Assembly: GCA_964644705.1 (NCBI GenBank)
Contig: CAZXYF010000180.1
Location: 1 to 6,591, forward strand
Direction of reading: 5' to 3'
DNA length: 6,591 nt
From: CAZXYF01 sp964644705
Lineage (GTDB): Bacteria; Planctomycetota; Brocadiia; SM23-32
The translations under genes were made by a program, and so were the position numbers. Below the pieces are notes generated by a model. That model did no database searches, was not told the origin of the DNA, and saw nothing but the letters and a program-made list of their open reading frames with translations. Below, piece by piece: positions 5,201 through 6,591 of this stretch. The first letter of the stretch is position 1; every line of letters begins with the position of its first letter.

Positions 5201-6591
5201 GAAAGAGATGAAATACGAGCACGACCGCCCCATCGTTTTCGGCATGCTGCCGCATCCGGCCAAACCACTTCCTTCGGATTATCGCTATATCCAGCGGGCT
5301 CCTTCTCCCCGTGACGAACACATCCAGGACGTTTACGGTTCGACCTTTGCACCCGTACCACGTTCGCCCAAAGCAGGCAACACGAAGGTTTTTCCCCGTA
5401 AAGGCAGCTGGGAGGCGGCGGAGAAGGCGCGGCCGTATCTGGACATGATGGCGCCGCATTACCGGACGATGTATCTCACGCTCCCCTGGCTGAGCTGTCG
5501 GGCGGGTGGTTACGATCATTGGAAGTGGCGCAACGGTTACAACGGTCAGGTTTCCCTCTGCGATAGCTTCATCGAATATCTCTGCTGGGAGATGGACGAG
5601 TGGCTCAAGCGTGGCATCTACAACGCCATTTATTTTGATGAATGCTACGCGTGGCGGGTTGAGGGCGAGAACGCCGTGAAAGCGGGCCAGGCCATCCGCC
5701 TGCCCGACGGAAGCATCCAGCCGGGAATGCGGCTTTTCCCGTTCCGTCAGCTGATGAAACGCTGGTACCAGCTGTTCGTCAAATATGATCGACGCCCGAT
5801 GATACTGAGCCACCATTCCCGCAACTGGATGTATCCCGGCATGGTGTTCTGCACCTCAACTCTGGACGGGGAAGGTTTCCCCATGGTGACGGTGCACGGC
5901 CGGCGCGATTTCGTGGATAAAGTCAACCTGGATCGTCTGGAAGTGATCAACAACCCGCATCTGTGGGGAACAGCGTCCTTCTACATGCCGAGCATCTGGC
6001 AACTCGGCTGGCAGAAGAAAGGTCAGGGCGATGCGATAGCATGGCAGTGGCGGATGGCCCGCGGTGCACAATCGCTGCTGGCCCACCTCGAGAACGGGAC
6101 CACGTTCGTCGATGAAGGCGGAATGGTCTATTCGGGGTATGCGAAAGTTCTGCAAAAGTGGGGGGCTCTTGATCGATCGGTTGAATTCGTCCCGTATTAC
6201 AAAAAGGACACGGGCATTGACGTGCCACATCAGGGTCAATCAACGCTGGTCTCTTACTATCGCGACCCCGACACAAACCGCATTCTGATGATCGTATCGA
6301 ACCTGGAGAAAAAGAAGCGCCGGATCAAAGTAACTCTTGATTTCGACAAGCTCGGGCTGGGCGATGACCCCACTATGAAAGTGATCAAAGGCGCCTACCA
6401 GCGGCCGGACGGGGTCGATCCCTGGCAGGCTGAAGCTGAACGCCCCGAGGCCAACGACATGAGCCTGGAAGATGATGGCCCGGAGGAATCGGATCTGGAC
6501 GTCGAGCTTGATCCGCTGAAGGACGAGAAGGAGGCGCGGAAGAAGCGGCGTAACCGCCCGACACTGGAAGGAAACGTGCTCACGGTGCCCA
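2220..6591 (+). CDS. Large secreted protein: signal peptide, two LamG-like domains and a GH123-like (DUF6067-type) glycoside hydrolase region (3' partial)
   Basis: One frame is open from ATG 2220 to the window's end: 1457 codons plus one base, no stop. ATG 2220 is the first ATG after the in-frame stop at 2133 and starts a signal peptide (residues 1-25, basic start, hydrophobic core, cleavage likely after L-H-A). Residues 26-157 are charged and unrecognised. LamG-like domain 1 spans about 158-378 and domain 2 about 452-632. Beta-rich sequence leads to a GH123-like region from about 757: W757-R-G-N, PPPWTP near 770, GLPARI at 795, IPLKEKHA at 883, RGLYWFADNAAGW at 956, HPAKPLP at 1012 and YFDECYAW at 1138-1145. 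Asp1140-Glu1141 is the candidate catalytic pair. The DUF6067 match is from memory of conserved motifs. The expected role is hydrolysis of a glycan outside the cytoplasm; GH123 members act on N-acetylgalactosaminides, but the substrate here is not known. Oddities are a Lys/Glu-rich stretch (85-101), an Arg-rich patch (916-930) and an acidic-then-basic insert (about 1404-1450). The closing C-terminal beta domain appears almost complete, so probably only a short part is missing. Confidence 0.85.
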   Translation, partial: MQTSPIKNILFIVLAFAALSTSLHAFSKKDKERQQYWLDQFGEVGRFKYGSTWWKEHYQGPFTALLLHFGRPQPYRLDDLSRQGLKRQKKEKKKERFHEMMDEGVGVEGTNLEGEGIGGEIAEEAEKQAGKMADSTIKSLRMKLDLKPVQEPRVPTDVIYDYSPARRKIPIKNVPGVRATPDGRFGGAIQFDGASPGIKTFKKQVLEHSYAFGHWDRGINMVELWMKVPSYPEKNACIFSAGGGEGRLMLRPDGRLEMIRLTPHGFPVKRYYVRRGGIESYKKIFKMPTDLVTENPIPTGKWTHVTVWRMRTLQINMPINHIYVNGRQAARRMGLPHNHYNMFYGHSTDDQSFKIGNDHQGKHPFKGKIDELLIVGGEAVAGPVRPINPPPPDYEWRDADCSRPLDFGKPFFYRNGHVFHIGFEKNLTANVFDGNDFRAELTHPLKERNRLFTDGIRGQCITIDPRISRINIPINDVLDTDEGSLEFWLRPVNWDNAGDRPQLPTYRIHLMRLHCETADGKKVVLPINGLPRRGEGGPAEFRPGKWSFFCMTWDHSQPPRSSLNYRIYRDPTSPRASGDTHRIKSPLKSGSHGRLKLKHLEIGVKKKTIAADGRQPIIQVDEIVGHDYALSPIEVYQARKRVQGRLERFKSLKMSVRYKYGLDELTGSLRCLFPGNVDPATATVTVLKEDGSVFAEPVTSEITYEEDDAVGNARFLLSTGKQPPNTPLTFDITVKNPQGEVVARDDSQTWTYTRRQWRGNTLGVPKKAPPPWTPVKVEGRTLTTRMTSYELGENGLPARIVAKGENLLARPVQLLEDGQPMKATEVNIGDSENTRAVWSVRFTGQTCNIDLKTRIEFDGLTRYEIDIQPRDENGKVAPIRFEIPLKEKHAGNRLFTQITQGRIKVSEGGPDVFTSRTRRLRRARWRARRRNNEEPTEKTFRTWDFWSIMDLCSRQRGLYWFADNAAGWAQTDRHPAQEFRRQNGEHTMVLNLVPKEMKYEHDRPIVFGMLPHPAKPLPSDYRYIQRAPSPRDEHIQDVYGSTFAPVPRSPKAGNTKVFPRKGSWEAAEKARPYLDMMAPHYRTMYLTLPWLSCRAGGYDHWKWRNGYNGQVSLCDSFIEYLCWEMDEWLKRGIYNAIYFDECYAWRVEGENAVKAGQAIRLPDGSIQPGMRLFPFRQLMKRWYQLFVKYDRRPMILSHHSRNWMYPGMVFCTSTLDGEGFPMVTVHGRRDFVDKVNLDRLEVINNPHLWGTASFYMPSIWQLGWQKKGQGDAIAWQWRMARGAQSLLAHLENGTTFVDEGGMVYSGYAKVLQKWGALDRSVEFVPYYKKDTGIDVPHQGQSTLVSYYRDPDTNRILMIVSNLEKKKRRIKVTLDFDKLGLGDDPTMKVIKGAYQRPDGVDPWQAEAERPEANDMSLEDDGPEESDLDVELDPLKDEKEARKKRRNRPTLEGNVLTVP
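2691..3353 (+). other. LamG/concanavalin A-like jelly-roll domain 1
   Basis: Residues about 158-378 carry the ordered LamG hallmarks: GGAIQFDG (Phe191-Asp-Gly), VELWMKVP (Glu223, Trp225), TGKWTHVTVWR (Trp302, His304), IYVNGR (322-327) and a closing FKIGN...FKGKIDELLIV (Ile369-Asp370-Glu). Such domains usually bind carbohydrate or support the architecture of secreted enzymes; which applies here cannot be read from the sequence. Confidence 0.85.
3573..4115 (+). other. LamG/concanavalin A-like jelly-roll domain 2 (divergent)
   Basis: Residues about 452-632 repeat the LamG order in weaker form: FTDGIRGQCITID in place of the FDG strand, GSLEFWLRPVNW (Glu486, Trp488), RPGKWSFFCMTWD (Trp546), LKLKHLEIG and a closing IIQVDEIVGHDYALSP (Asp621-Glu). 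Its closing strand ends just before a beta-rich linker into the hydrolase region. Confidence 0.7.
4488..6590 (+). other. GH123-like (DUF6067-type) hydrolase region
   Basis: Residues about 757-1457. An N-terminal beta-sandwich (W-R-G-N, PWTP, GLP, IPLKEKHA) leads into a region fitting a TIM-barrel: RGLYWFADNAAGW, FGMLPHPAKPLPSDYR (compare the ATPvKP-type motif in this family), a long helix with EYLCWEMDEWLKRG, then NAIYFDECYAW with adjacent Asp1140-Glu1141, ILSHHSRN, TLDGEGF and FYMPSIWQLGW. The C-terminal beta domain begins near NRILMIVSNLEKK. GH123 enzymes use an adjacent Asp-Glu pair for substrate-assisted catalysis (family knowledge); that the same pair works here is inference. Confidence 0.7.

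Noticed and set aside
4368..5816. 482-codon open frame on the minus strand
   Set aside because: It lies opposite the hydrolase region with its family-like motifs. The His/Arg/Pro-rich translation looks like an antisense shadow.

Overview
The window reads as accessory chromosome from a PVC-superphylum bacterium, most likely Lentisphaerota or Kiritimatiellota/Verrucomicrobiota. Two things suggest this. First, there are two adjacent pseudopilin-like genes with the helix [20 protein letters not shown] and a (degenerate) C-terminal H-X9-DG motif; this type is strongly amplified in Lentisphaerota such as Victivallis and in Planctomycetes. Second, a very large secreted LamG plus glycoside-hydrolase-like protein follows. 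The taxonomic call is inference from family distribution; no marker gene is present.

Layout, all on the + strand. Positions 1-893 hold the 3' part of a first pseudopilin gene whose start lies before the window. Positions 929-1972 hold a complete second pseudopilin gene, 35 bases downstream with its own ribosome binding site. The two share a nearly identical 69-base block encoding the N-terminal helix, while the rest of the proteins is unrelated by eye. Positions 1973-2219 are a 247-base gap with only weak inverted repeats. From 2220 one reading frame stays open to the last base (1457 codons, no stop), so the gene is cut by the window's end. It encodes a signal peptide, a charged N-terminal region of unknown fold, two LamG/concanavalin-like jelly-roll domains, and a large region resembling the glycoside hydrolase 123-like (DUF6067) family, with an adjacent Asp-Glu pair as candidate catalytic residues.

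Working together (inference): the large protein would be exported and act on a complex glycan, with its LamG domains aiding binding or packing. The pseudopilin-like proteins are probably surface or periplasmic components carrying variable outer domains; whether they assemble with a type II secretion/type IV pilus-like apparatus or have another role is unknown. No tRNA, rRNA, CRISPR array, insertion sequence or minus-strand gene could be supported.
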